A stretch of 64,000 nucleotides of DNA from JALYXV01 sp963733505. Lineage in GTDB: Bacteria; Actinomycetota; Acidimicrobiia; Acidimicrobiales; Palsa-688. How positions within the stretch are numbered: position 1 is the stretch's first letter; every line of letters starts with the position of its first letter. Position numbers and translations under genes: made by a program. Shown in pieces: positions 54,985 to 63,727 of the stretch. The notes under the pieces were generated by a model. That model was not told where the DNA came from. It saw only the letters and a list, made by a program, of their open reading frames with translations, and ran no database searches. The stretch is from positions 52,074 to 116,073 of the forward strand of contig CAVTDW010000018.1 of NCBI GenBank assembly GCA_963733505.1, given 5' to 3'.

Positions 54985-55647
54985 GTGCACCCAGCCACCC
55001 GCCCAGCCACTCGCCCCGCTCCCCGCCCTGCCCTGCGCTGTACCACCGACTTCGACGCTCCCGACACCTTGAAGGTCCGCCCCTGGCCCGACGACGTGAT
55101 CGACGGGCTGGGCTTCGACCCTCGCTCGACCTACGTCGAGACCTACTGGCTCTCGATTTTGGGTCCTTCGACGACTTGGCTGCTGCGGCGACTGGTCGCC
55201 GGTCTCGACACCCAACCCGACGGTTACAGCATCTCGCTATCGGAGACGGCCCGGTCGCTGGGCCTGAGCGAGCGAGGCGGGCGGTCATCGCCCTTCGTCC
55301 GGGCAGTCTCACGGACGATCAGATTCGAGCTGGCCCAGGCCGAGGGACCCGAGCTGCTGGCCGTGCGCCGCAAGGTCCCGCCCCTCACCCAGCGCCAGTT
55401 GGAGCGCCTCCCGTCGAACCTGCAGGTAGCCCACACGCGCTGGCAGGAGGAGCAACTGCATGTGCCCAGCGGCGACCTGCTGCGCCGCCGGGGCCGCCTG
55501 CTCGCCCTCAGCATGATCGAGTTGGGCGACGACCTCGAAGGGGCGGAACACCGCCTCATCGAAATGCGCTACCACCCCGCGTTGGCCCACGACGGCGCCG
55601 CCTGGGCGTGGCAGCGCCACCGAGCCGCGCTGGCGTCCGCCGGTTGA
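54985..55647 (+). CDS. Conserved hypothetical actinobacterial protein
   Basis: A 220-aa protein. The GTG at 54985 has TTGGAGG 8 nt upstream. After an Arg/Pro/Ala-rich start (HPATRPATRPAPRPA, a short repeat) comes a compact domain: FDPRSTYVETYWLSILGPST, DGYSISLSETARSLGLSERG, FVRAVSRTIRFELAQAEGPE and KVPPLTQRQLERLPSNLQ. The helical pattern around SLSETARSLGLSERGGRSSP looks like a winged-helix DNA-binding fold, but no family is recognised with confidence; a role in transcription is inference. Confidence 0.75.
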   Translation: MHPATRPATRPAPRPALRCTTDFDAPDTLKVRPWPDDVIDGLGFDPRSTYVETYWLSILGPSTTWLLRRLVAGLDTQPDGYSISLSETARSLGLSERGGRSSPFVRAVSRTIRFELAQAEGPELLAVRRKVPPLTQRQLERLPSNLQVAHTRWQEEQLHVPSGDLLRRRGRLLALSMIELGDDLEGAEHRLIEMRYHPALAHDGAAWAWQRHRAALASAG

Positions 55648-55753
55648 TGGCGAGCCGGTCGATCCTTTGGTCGACGGATCGCCGACGCCGAGGACCGCAC
55701 TGGGCGGTGAGGCAACCGCCGGTTGACCAGCGCCGGTCCCTAACCTGGCTGGC

Positions 55754-56644
55754 ATGGTCCATGATCCCGGCGCTCCGCCCAACCTGCCCGAGGGCAGGCA
55801 CGTGGAATTGCCGGGTCGGGGTCTGACGTTTGTTCGTGAAGTCACCGGGCCGCCGGGCGCCCCGGTCGTGGTACTCCTGCACGGCTGGACCGCGACCGCG
55901 GCCCTCAACTGGTTTCCGAGCTTCGCCCCGCTTGGCCGCCATTTCCGCGTCGTCGCCCTGGACCACCGCGGCCACGGGCAGGGAATCCGCAGCCGCCAGC
56001 CGTTTCGTCTCGAGGACTGCGCCGACGACGTGGCCGCGCTGGCCGAGCAACTGGGCATCACCAAACTCATCGCAGTCGGCTACTCGATGGGAGGCCCGAT
56101 CGCCGCCTTGACCTGGCTCCGCCACCGCGACCTGGTCGACGGGCTGGTGCTGTGTGCCACGGCGGCCCGCTTCGTCGGCCGCCGCCCAACCGACCGGATG
56201 TTCGCCCAGGGGATGCTCGGACTCTCGCTGGCGGCCAACCTCTCCCCCGAGGCCCTGCGGCGCCGGGCCATGGTGCGCTTCGTCAACAACCGCCTCGACG
56301 GCACGCAGCTGTCGGGCTGGGCGGGTGAGGAGCTGGCCCGCAACGATCCCGCCGCCCTGCTGCGCGCCGGCGCCGCCCTTGGGGGGTTCGACTCACGCAG
56401 CTGGTTGCCAAGCGTCGATGTGCCGACCGCGGTCGTCGTGACCGAAGACGACCGCATCGTGCTGCCGGCCAACCAACTGGCGCTGGCCGAGATCATTCCC
56501 GGCGCCAAGGTGTTCGGGGTCGCCGGGGACCACGCGGTGTGCGTGGCGGACGCGGCCCATTTCGTGCCGGTCCTGCTCAGGGCCTGCCGATCGGTCGCCC
56601 GGCGGTCCGCGACTCCGGCGACGCCAACCGCTCCTACGACCTAA
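55754..56644 (+). CDS. Alpha/beta-hydrolase
   Basis: A 296-aa alpha/beta-hydrolase. It has the oxyanion strand VVVLLHGWTATAALNWF, the LDHRGHGQGIRSRQPFRLED turn, the nucleophile elbow AVGYSMGGPIAALTWL, the acidic residue in VVTEDDRIVLP and the late histidine in GDHAVCVADAAHFVPV. Likely a lipase- or esterase-type enzyme; substrate unknown. The 3' end lies in the 14-bp repeat (APTT then TAA). TAACCT 7 nt before the ATG may be a -10. Confidence 0.9.
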   Translation: MVHDPGAPPNLPEGRHVELPGRGLTFVREVTGPPGAPVVVLLHGWTATAALNWFPSFAPLGRHFRVVALDHRGHGQGIRSRQPFRLEDCADDVAALAEQLGITKLIAVGYSMGGPIAALTWLRHRDLVDGLVLCATAARFVGRRPTDRMFAQGMLGLSLAANLSPEALRRRAMVRFVNNRLDGTQLSGWAGEELARNDPAALLRAGAALGGFDSRSWLPSVDVPTAVVVTEDDRIVLPANQLALAEIIPGAKVFGVAGDHAVCVADAAHFVPVLLRACRSVARRSATPATPTAPTT

Positions 56645-56696
56645 CTCCTACGACACAGCTCCTACGACCTAGCTCCTACGACAGAGCTCCTACGAC
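56631..56696. repeat. 14-bp tandem repeat, five copies, at convergent gene ends
   Basis: The core CTCCTACGAC recurs exactly every 14 bp at 56631, 56645, 56659, 56673 and 56687, with AGCT or similar between. It covers the last codons and stop of the hydrolase and the stop of the IclR gene, which lie on opposite strands. Confidence 0.92.
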
Positions 56697-57341
56697 ATGG
56701 CCCGCCCGATGGCGGCCGCCGCCTCCATGACGGCGGCGGCGTACTTGCGCCCCGGTTGACGGGTGGTGCGCTCGATCGGCCCGGATACCGACACGGCCCC
56801 GATCACCTCGCCGTCCACCACGACGGGGGCACTGACCGAGGCGACACCTGGCTCTCGTTCCTCGACGCTCTCGGCCCACGGGTGCACGGGCGCCCGAAGC
56901 GCGTGACAGGACCTTGCCCGCCGAACCTCGGTCCATGGGCAGCGACGCCCCGACGGGGACGATCGTCCGCAAGCTGTGCGGTGACTCAAGCGCCGCCACG
57001 CAGATGCGGGACTCCCCCACCGCGACGTAGAGCTGGGCGCTTTCGCCGGTCGAGTCCCGCAGCATCACCAGCGCCGGCCCGGCGGCGGACGCCAGCGCCC
57101 GCCGGCTGACGGGGCCGGAGCGGGCCAGCTCCTGGAGATGGGGGCCCAGCTCGAAACGACCGTCTGGGTCGCGCCCGACGAGCCGGTGGCGCTCGAGGGC
57201 CACCGCCAGGCGGTGCACCGTCGCCCGAGGCAGGCCCGTCGCCACACCGAGGTCCGCCAGGGCCAGGGGCCCGGCGCTGACGGCATCCAAGATGGCAACT
57301 GCCTTGTTGAGGACCCCGACATCACTTACACTGTCTCTCAC
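56690..57341 (-). CDS. IclR-family regulator (NdgR-like), one-base break
   Basis: In Actinobacteria an IclR regulator divergent from leuCD (NdgR) controls leucine and other amino-acid genes. The GTG at 57341 gives RDSVSDVGVLNKAVAILDAV, the HTH GVATGLPRATVHRLAVALER, and a ligand domain to LPMDRGSAGKVLSR. Near 56905 the frame changes, continuing as VHPWAESVEEREPGVASVSA, VDGEVIGAVSVSGPIERT and the end GRAMS. One extra base explains the break and gives 216 aa. TACGAT at 57350-57355 (minus) may be its -10. Its start overlaps the leuC promoter. Confidence 0.87.
57304..57332 (+). promoter_or_regulatory. Promoter of leuCD
   Basis: TTGTTG (57304-57309), 17-nt spacer, TACACT (57327-57332), inside the 5' end of the divergent iclR gene. 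Predicted start near 57339, giving a leader of about 37 nt. Confidence 0.5.
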
Positions 57342-57370
57342 GATTCAAGATCGTATCCCAGATTGTGAGA
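57336..57370. promoter_or_regulatory. Inverted repeat, putative IclR operator
   Basis: TCTCACGAT (57336-57344) and ATTGTGAGA (57362-57370) form a 9-bp inverted repeat with one mismatch around a 17-nt centre. It sits over the leuC transcription start and the iclR start codon, the right place for one regulator to control both genes. Confidence 0.55.
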
Positions 57371-57375
57371 AGCCC

Positions 57376-58776
57376 GTGCCCGACACCATGTCCGAGAAGA
57401 TCTGGCGGGACCACCTGGTCCACCGGGCCGATGGGCAGCCCGACCTGCTGTACGTCGACCTGCACCTGGTCCACGAAGTCACCTCACCGCAGGCCTTCGA
57501 CGGGCTGCGCCTGGCCGGCCGCGGTGTGCGCCGGCCCGACCTCACCTTGGCCACCATGGACCACAACGTGCCCACCATTGGCGTCGACCGGCCCATCGAG
57601 GACCCGGTGTCGGCCCGCCAGATCGAGGTCCTGGCGGCCAACTGCGCCGAGTTCGGCATCACCTTGTTCCCCATGGGCGACCGCCGCCAGGGCATCGTCC
57701 ACATCATCGGGCCCGAGCAGGGGCTGACCCAGCCGGGCATGACGATCGTCTGCGGCGACAGCCACACCTCCACCCACGGGGCATTCGGCGCCCTGGCGTT
57801 CGGCATCGGCACGAGCGAGGTCGAGCACGTCCTGGCCACCCAGACCCTCCCCCAGCAGCCGCCGCGCACCATGGCGGTCACCGTCGACGGCGAACTGCCG
57901 GTCGGGGTCACCGCCAAGGACATCATCCTCGCCATCATCGGGACCATCGGGACCGGCGGCGGGATGGGCCACGTCATCGAGTACCGGGGTTCGGCCATCG
58001 AGGCGCTGTCGATGGAAGGTCGCATGACGGTGTGCAACATGTCGATCGAGGGCGGCGCCCGAGCGGGGATGATCGCCCCCGACGACACCACCTTCGCCTA
58101 CCTCGAGGGTCGGCCCCACGCACCGAAGGCCGCGGCCTGGGAGGCGGCGCTCGATGCCTGGCGGGCGCTGCCCACCGACGTCGGAGCGACCTTCGACAAG
58201 GAGGTGTCGCTACCCGCCGCCTCGTTGGCGCCCCATGTCACCTGGGGCACCAATCCCAGCCAGGTGGTAGCGCTCGACGGCCGGGTGCCCGATCCCGACA
58301 CGATGGCGGCCCCCGCGGCTCGGGAGGCGGCCGCCCGGGCGCTCACCTACATGAACCTGTCCGCGGGGACCGCGGTACGTGACATCCGGGTGGACACCGT
58401 TTTCATCGGATCGTGCACCAACGCCCGCATCGAGGACCTGCGGGCGGCGGCCGGCGTGCTGGCGGGCCGCCACGTGGCCCGCGGCATGCGGGCCATGGTC
58501 GTGCCCGGTTCCGGCCTGGTCAAGGCGCAGGCCGAGGCGGAGGGCCTCGACCGGGTGTTCACCAGCGCCGGCTTCGAGTGGCGCGACCCGGGGTGCTCCA
58601 TGTGCCTGGCCATGAACCCCGACAAGCTGGCCCCCGGCGAGCGGTGTGCCTCCACGTCCAACCGCAACTTCGAGGGCCGCCAGGGTCGAGGAGGACGGAC
58701 CCACCTGGTCTCCCCCGCCGTCGCCGCCGCCACGGCCGTGGCCGGCCACTTCGCCGGCCCCGCGGACCTGGCCTGA
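57376..58776 (+). CDS. leuC: 3-isopropylmalate dehydratase large subunit
   Basis: With LeuD this [4Fe-4S] enzyme isomerises 2- to 3-isopropylmalate in leucine synthesis. The GTG at 57376 gives 466 aa (VPDTMSEKIWRDHLVHRADG); the ATG 12 nt later is also possible. It has TMDHNVPTIGVDRPIEDPVS, IVCGDSHTSTHGAFGALAFG, the cluster cysteines in VFIGSCTNARIEDLR and CSMCLAMNPDKLAPGERCAS. It is followed by leuD after 20 bp. Confidence 0.97.
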   Translation: MPDTMSEKIWRDHLVHRADGQPDLLYVDLHLVHEVTSPQAFDGLRLAGRGVRRPDLTLATMDHNVPTIGVDRPIEDPVSARQIEVLAANCAEFGITLFPMGDRRQGIVHIIGPEQGLTQPGMTIVCGDSHTSTHGAFGALAFGIGTSEVEHVLATQTLPQQPPRTMAVTVDGELPVGVTAKDIILAIIGTIGTGGGMGHVIEYRGSAIEALSMEGRMTVCNMSIEGGARAGMIAPDDTTFAYLEGRPHAPKAAAWEAALDAWRALPTDVGATFDKEVSLPAASLAPHVTWGTNPSQVVALDGRVPDPDTMAAPAAREAAARALTYMNLSAGTAVRDIRVDTVFIGSCTNARIEDLRAAAGVLAGRHVARGMRAMVVPGSGLVKAQAEAEGLDRVFTSAGFEWRDPGCSMCLAMNPDKLAPGERCASTSNRNFEGRQGRGGRTHLVSPAVAAATAVAGHFAGPADLA

Positions 58777-58796
58777 GAATCTGAGGAGATCGCACC

Positions 58797-59393
58797 ATGC
58801 AACCTGTTCATGTCATCACGGGGACCGCAGTCCCGCTCGACCGCTCGGATGTCGACACCGACCAGATCATCCCGAGTGACTGGTTGAAGCGCGTCGAACG
58901 CACCGGGTTCGGGAAGGGCCTGTTCGCCGAATGGCGCGACGACCGGTCGTTCGTGCTCAACCAGGCCGAGTACGCGGGCGCCACCATCTTGGTGGCCGGT
59001 CCTCGATTCGGGACCGGTTCCTCACGCGAGCACGCAGTCTGGGCCCTCACGGACTACGGGTTCCAGGCCGTGATCTCCCCCCGTTTCGGCGACATCTTCC
59101 GCAACAACGCCACCAAGTCGGGGCTGCTCCCGGTCGAAGTCGATCCCGAGGTGGGGGCCGCCCTGCTCGAAGCGGTCGCAGCCGATCCCGGCCTGGAGAT
59201 CACCATCGACGTCGAACGGGGCACCCTGAGCGCGCCCGCGGCCGGCATCGACGCCGTGTTCCCGCTCGACGAGCACACCCGGTACCGGTTGCTCAACGGG
59301 CTCGACGACATCGGGTTGAGCCTGGTGCATGCGGGCCAGATCGACGCGTTCGAAGATCGGCGTCCCACCTGGTTGCCCTCGGTCAGCGGCTGA
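58797..59393 (+). CDS. leuD: 3-isopropylmalate dehydratase small subunit
   Basis: A 198-aa swivel subunit. It starts at ATG 58797 with GAGGAG upstream and has VPLDRSDVDTDQIIPSDWLK, the conserved GPRFGTGSSREHAVWAL loop and VISPRFGDIFRNNATKSGLL. Length is normal. The 3' end abuts or overlaps the end of the methyltransferase remnant on the other strand. Confidence 0.97.
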   Translation: MQPVHVITGTAVPLDRSDVDTDQIIPSDWLKRVERTGFGKGLFAEWRDDRSFVLNQAEYAGATILVAGPRFGTGSSREHAVWALTDYGFQAVISPRFGDIFRNNATKSGLLPVEVDPEVGAALLEAVAADPGLEITIDVERGTLSAPAAGIDAVFPLDEHTRYRLLNGLDDIGLSLVHAGQIDAFEDRRPTWLPSVSG

Positions 59394-59603
59394 GCTCGTC
59401 CTTCCGGCCCGCCAGCAGGCCAGCTCCCGCCACTTCCAGTAGCAGTCGACGTCGCCGAATCCCGCGTCTCGCAGCCAGGCGAGCTGCGTCCCGACCGCGA
59501 CCAGCTTGTTCGACGGGTCCTCGTCGGAGGGCCTGACCCCGATGGCGTCGAAGCGGCCGAGGCGCTCGACCGGCAGCGGGCGGTCGAGGTCGTGTTCGAT
59601 GAC
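59385..59603 (-). pseudogene. C-terminal fragment of a SAM-dependent methyltransferase
   Basis: An open minus-strand stretch reads VIEHDLDRPLPVERLGRF, then VAVGTQLAWLRDAGFGDVDC and YWKWRELACWRAG, the C-terminal part of a class I methyltransferase (the LRxxGFxDVDCxWKW pattern). No start codon, Rossmann core or SAM motif is present upstream, so only about 70 residues remain. The fragment sits directly against leuD, marking a rearrangement point. The exact 3' end is uncertain because no in-frame stop follows at once. Confidence 0.65.
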
Positions 59604-59895
59604 TCTCGACCGGCGACCCGGCGCCGGCGACTCGGATGCTGGTACATATCCACCCGTTATCCCCAGATTGTCAAGTCGGCGGACCCATATCGGTAGGGAA
59701 ACTCACTCCTCACGAGTGCCGGGCCCTCCGTCTGGGTGACGGCCCCGCATCGACCCGCGCCGCCGATTCCGGAAGGGCTCCCCAGGCCAACAGGGTGTAG
59801 TCGCCGGCGGGGCCGACGGACCCTCCGCTATCGACCGCGACGCTCTTCTGAGAGGGCGACGGGTGCGGTCGGTCGGCTCCCCTTTTCCCCGGCCG
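59604..59895. other. Non-coding stretch between two gene remnants
   Basis: No coding frame is convincing and no RNA gene was recognised. It lies between the methyltransferase and DUF4331 fragments. Confidence 0.4.
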
Positions 59896-60183
59896 TTACG
59901 GAACGTTGTAGCCGCTGTAGGGCAGGCCCAGGTACGGGAAGTTCTTAAGGTAGTTGTCGAAGGTGAGCCCGTCGGTTACCACCGACGCCGCCGTGTCGGG
60001 CGTGAAGCTGGGATCGACCAGGGGGATGGTCAGGCCGGCGATGGCCCGCAACTCGATGGTGAACACGTCGTCGAACACCCGGCGGCCGTTGGGGTAGCCG
60101 GCCAGGTCGCCGCCGACGACGCCGAGGACGTTAGGGGTGCTGCTCGGCGGGATGGCCGTGTTGAGGCGCAGCTGGAGACCCGC
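59896..60183 (-). pseudogene. C-terminal fragment of a DUF4331 protein
   Basis: Reads LQLRLNTAIPPSSTPNVLGV, VGGDLAGYPNGRRVFDDVFT, IELRAIAGLTIPLVDPSF and ends NYLKNFPYLGLPYSGYNVP, a good match to the last 90-95 residues of DUF4331 proteins (LNTAIPP, GDLAGxPNGRR, FPYLxxPxxGY). Upstream of about 60183 the frame is not DUF4331-like, so several hundred residues are missing. DUF4331 proteins are secreted proteins of unclear function. A truncated copy beside lower-GC DNA fits an insertion or deletion boundary. Confidence 0.75.
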
Positions 60184-60659
60184 CCCCAGCGAGGACTCGG
60201 TACCCGCGCGAACACGCCAGATACTGGATGCTTCCGCAGCAGAGCGTTGGCGCGAAAATTGAGTTGTACCAACGCCGCCTTCCTTCGACGCGCAACGGGT
60301 TGCCCAAGGAAGCAGCAAGGTTCTGAACCAGCTAGCACCATTCTGAGCCCGTCCCGTCCCTCACGCCGCCCAGCGCCAGCAAACCCGTCACAATCGATTG
60401 TTATGGTTTCAAGCGGTACATAGGGGCATCATCCTGGCGTGTGCCTCTCAGTCGGGAACACGAGCAGACTACCTACGTCCTCATCGGACAGCCGTGGTGG
60501 GACGCTCAGGCATGTGTGGCCTGGTTGACGTGGCCACGGTACTTGCTCCGACAAGCAAATAGACCTCTTTGGACAGCCGCGATCGCTCCCAGCGCAGACC
60601 GACCTGCTCAGCTATCCTTTCTCCCTAGCGTCGAGTTCTACTCTTTAATGGAGGTCAAC
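60184..60659. other. Region without a supported gene, start of lower-GC segment
   Basis: A plus-strand frame is open from 60441, but its first 73 codons have no ribosome-binding site and a composition unlike the following domain, so I place the start of the next gene at 60660. No RNA gene recognised. The promoter of the 60660 gene should be here. Confidence 0.45.
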
Positions 60660-61258
60660 ATGTGGCATCCCATCAATGGCGGATCGCTCCCAACGCTACA
60701 TCTTCCGGATAACGAAGTGCCAATATCGATCAAGCAAGAGGACGCCCCAGGCGCCAATGCCCTCGTAAATTGGGGTCAAGAGGAATATGATCTTAGCCTC
60801 GATCAATCAATCGATCTAGGGTTTTCGGCAGCGTCGATTAACGAAGGCGGGAACCATCGGACAATCATTCTCGACGCAATGCGTTACGCCGATGTCAACG
60901 ACGTTCGCTGGGGTGTTGGAATCCGGTTCACGCTGCACGCATGGACGGAGAAGGGGGAAGTCAAAGGCTCGTTGCCCTTGGTCGCGGCTCAAGTATCGCT
61001 AAATATTGCGTACAGTCGCGCCGCGCTCAATATTGTAGGTCTAGAGTCGGGACAGCTCAGCAAGGACTTCCCGAGCTTCTCTACCATGGGTGTGGAGCAC
61101 TATGGGGACCGATGTCTGCACTTGACAAGTGCCGAAGCGACGTCTTGGAGGCCCCCGATGACCAACTGCACCCACAGCCGATAGCGGTGTTTGCTCCGGC
61201 CGCTGAGGCAATGGCGCAGAACCGTAGGCATTGGCCTCGACTCCTCAGAGGAGCATGA
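60660..61258 (+). CDS. Unrecognised soluble protein in lower-GC segment, one-base break
   Basis: I do not recognise this family. The ATG at 60660 has GGAGG 5 nt upstream. The protein opens MWHPINGGSLPTLHLPDNEV and continues with SLDQSIDLGFSAASINEG, AMRYADVNDVRWGVGIRFTL, then VAAQVSLNIAYSRAALNIVG. At a GGGG run near 61105 the frame changes, ending as SALDKCRSDVLEAPDDQLHP, then QPIAVFAPAAEAMAQ. Restoring one G gives 199 aa. It has no membrane helix or signal peptide and looks like a folded alpha/beta protein. Base and codon use differ from the rest of the window (line 60781-60840 is 26/60 G+C), which suggests recent acquisition. Confidence 0.65.
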
Positions 61259-61363
61259 ACACAGCCGATCTTCACTCATCAGTTGAGATTGCCAAATAGA
61301 AACGTGCAGCTGCTGACCAGTCCGTACTGAGGTACCTGGGCCGTCAGATATTCACAGGTGTCT

Positions 61364-61983
61364 CTAGTAGGGCCTTCGCCAGACCTTTAGCAGTAGCGCG
61401 ATAGTCTTCACTATGAGGCTGATATCGGTTAGTTCTTCCTCCGTGAGGCCGCTATGCACCTTGTCTCCCCTACGAGCATTACTCTCCCGCAACGGAAAGG
61501 AATACCTATCGCGAAGATCGAAGTATCGAACCGTCAGCAAGTCTCGTGCCTGATGCCAAAGTGTTGCCGGCTTCGTGTCCCATCCATATCTCGCCCCAAG
61601 TTCGCTCTCAAATGCCTCCGCCTTGCTTGCCCAGTCGATGTAGGCGGCATCTAAATAGTCTCCATTCGGTGCGCCCCAAGCCTCACTATCGCTCTTCTGG
61701 CGATCATAGCGTTGGGTGAGGAAGTAGAATGTTCCTCCGAGTTCCGAAGCCCTGTTCACCAGCAAAGTCTTGACAGACCGCCTATCGTGTTCCATCTGCA
61801 GTTCGAATCGCGTTCCTTCGTGAGGTCACTTCGTGTGCGTTCGCGGTCGGCGAGTCGCTTTTCTGAGCGAGCTTGGAACTTCCACACGAACCAGGCAGCT
61901 CCACCCGCGACAAAGACAGCAGTAAATACGGCTTTGAGTAGTTCGAGTATGATGCTGTGATCGAACGATAACTCCGCATACAT
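61364..61983 (-). CDS. Unrecognised membrane-anchored protein, one-base break
   Basis: I do not recognise this family. From the ATG at 61983 (GGGGGT upstream) it reads MYAELSFDHSIILELLKAVF, a single helix AVFVAGGAAWFVWKF, then a charged helix EKRLADRERTRSDLTKERDS. About 61800 the frame shifts by one base and continues as MEHDRRSVKTLLVNRASELG, FYFLTQRYDRQKSDSEAWGA, WHQARDLLTVRYFDLRDRY and IVKTIALLLKVWRRPY. Restoring one base gives about 206 aa. The cytoplasmic domain is helical with many aromatic and charged residues. A TTG at 62016 is an alternative start. It converges on the 60660 gene. Confidence 0.6.
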
Positions 61984-62465
61984 CTGAACACCCCCAGTCA
62001 CGATCGTATCGGTCAAGTATAGTTCAACCTTGAGTCCGGGGTAATAGTTAATGCAAGTCCTCGAAGCGCTTGAGACGTCTCAGGACCCGCACCAGACCAA
62101 ATCTGTTACGGGGACCGAGGGCTTGGGCCTATTGTCGAATCGCCAGCGCGCGTTCGAAGACGAGCAGACCGACCCAATCAGCGTCCCTCGATCCAGGAGT
62201 ACGTCTGGAGCGTCGCGTCGCCGTGATGACCATCCGGTATCGGCCCCTCCGGGCGGTCCCCGTCCCGACGAGTGGGCGGCGCGCCCCCAACTTCCCATCG
62301 GGCGTGAGCTCCATCAAGCAAACTCCCATCGGGCGTGTGTTCGACTGCACGATGTCGATCAGCGCGATCTGCCCGGTGGCAGACACAGAGGAAACAGTCG
62401 TACGCTTGCTGGGCGATGAAGCGCGACCGGACGCCCGCACCGCGCGGACGGGCGGCGTAACGAAC
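61984..62465. other. Region without a supported gene
   Basis: Frames are open on both strands but none has a start with ribosome-binding site and recognisable domain. CCCATCGGGCGTG occurs twice (about 62296 and 62326). The stretch GQIALIDIVQSNTRPMGVCL on the minus strand looks protein-like, but its surroundings do not, so a degraded gene is possible. Confidence 0.4.
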
Positions 62466-63161
62466 ATGGCGATCGACATCGCGTTCGACTTCAGGACCGA
62501 CGCAGACGGCAAGGACCCCGATTCGCACAGTCCTACGCTCCGTCGATACCATCGGCTCTTGTGGAGCAAGCCACTCCCCTGTGGGGCATGCTTCGACCTG
62601 TCGGACACGATTCCGGGGGTGTACCTGGACCACAGCTCGGCGTTGGGGAAGTTCTTCCTGTCGAGCGACTCCGTGATCCCGACGTTCACGAGGTGGCCAG
62701 CGTTGAAGCCGATCACCGAGCAGCTTTCCGAGTCGGAGAACGAGGCGTTCAGGACGATCGGCTACACGATCGGCGGCATGATGGTCTTTCCCGGGAACCA
62801 GATCGATCGTAAATGGACGATCAATCGGGCCCGCGGGTGCAACCGGTCGATATCCGATAGGTTCGATCTGACGCTTGAATGCATTCGCCGCCACTACGCG
62901 GACCAAGGAAACCCACTTGCCGTCACGCTCGCACGCTACGCAGCTTTCTTCGCATTGTTCGGCGACTTCCGCGGTTACGTAAGCTTCTTTCTGCTCGATG
63001 ATCTCGTCACCGAGGACCTCAGCGTGAGGTTCTTCATGCCGTTCGACGACTTCCGTCCGCCGTCGGTCCCCAAGGATGTCGGTACATACAAGGAGTACCG
63101 CCGCCGCTCGATCGAGTTCATCGAAGCAAGGAACCACCGGATCAAACAGCTCGACATCTGA
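62466..63161 (+). CDS. DUF6994-like protein
   Basis: A 231-aa protein, start at ATG 62466 (MAIDIAFDFRTDADGKDPDS). It continues SPTLRRYHRLLWSKPLPCGA, LDHSSALGKFFLSSDSVIPT, FRTIGYTIGGMMVFPGNQID, DRFDLTLECIRRHYADQGNP and LFGDFRGYVSFFLLDDLVTE, a pattern I associate from memory with the DUF6994 family of scattered, often mobile-region genes. No catalytic motif can be named and function is unknown. The ATG has no strong Shine-Dalgarno. GC is closer to the chromosome than the two preceding genes. Confidence 0.75.
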   Translation: MAIDIAFDFRTDADGKDPDSHSPTLRRYHRLLWSKPLPCGACFDLSDTIPGVYLDHSSALGKFFLSSDSVIPTFTRWPALKPITEQLSESENEAFRTIGYTIGGMMVFPGNQIDRKWTINRARGCNRSISDRFDLTLECIRRHYADQGNPLAVTLARYAAFFALFGDFRGYVSFFLLDDLVTEDLSVRFFMPFDDFRPPSVPKDVGTYKEYRRRSIEFIEARNHRIKQLDI

Positions 63162-63331
63162 ACCCGTTCTCAAGCTACGCCACCCGGTCTCAAACCACGT
63201 TGCCGAGCCCGGCATATCTCCGAGATTCCGGTGAATGCCATGCAGCCGCGACAGACAGACCATCCTATAGCGCCCCCTATGGGTAGGGGTCGATGACCGT
63301 GACTGTTCGGTTCTTTCGGCGGATAGTGGTG

Positions 63332-63727
63332 TCACCGTAGAACTCGCACTGTGCATCTGAGACCTGGAGAGTTGGCCAGTCGGCCATCGACCGTCACAAG
63401 CTCACAGCCAAGGACCTCCGCCAGGGCAACATAGGTGGCGTCATACGCCGTGACGTTGGCCCGCAACTCATAGGCGCGTCGCATGAAGGGAAGCGTCGGA
63501 TACCGATCGAGTCCGATTGATTCGAGGTCTTGGATCGCCGCCATGAATCTCTGATCCGAAATGGAGCCTGAAACCCAACGTTTGCGGAGGACAGCCACTG
63601 TTTCGACATCGACAAGATCGGGAGCCGCCAGATCGCCGGCACGTCGGACCTCGTTGCGGGCTCGATGTCCATCAGTCCCGTCGTCGCCAATCACGTTGGC
63701 GAGAATGGAGGCGTCGACAACGATCAA
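63332..63727 (-). CDS. vapC: VapC-type PIN-domain toxin
   Basis: A 131-aa PIN-domain ribonuclease of a type II toxin-antitoxin module. It opens IVVDASILANVIGDDG with the first acidic residue, has APDLVDVETVAVLRKRW, and YDATYVALAEVLGCELVTVD with the clustered acidic residues of the Mg2+ site. The start TTG at 63727 overlaps the antitoxin stop (TTGA), typical of coupled TA genes. Target RNA unknown. Confidence 0.9.
   Translation of the reverse strand: MIVVDASILANVIGDDGTDGHRARNEVRRAGDLAAPDLVDVETVAVLRKRWVSGSISDQRFMAAIQDLESIGLDRYPTLPFMRRAYELRANVTAYDATYVALAEVLGCELVTVDGRLANSPGLRCTVRVLR

Noticed and set aside
62129..62716. Minus-strand frame containing GQIALIDIVQSNTRPMGV
   Set aside because: A protein-like stretch, but flanks are not coding-like and half of it overlaps the DUF6994-like gene; kept only as a possible degraded gene.
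62178..63356. 392-codon minus-strand frame opposite the DUF6994-like gene
   Set aside because: Antisense to a recognisable protein and without domain or ribosome-binding site.
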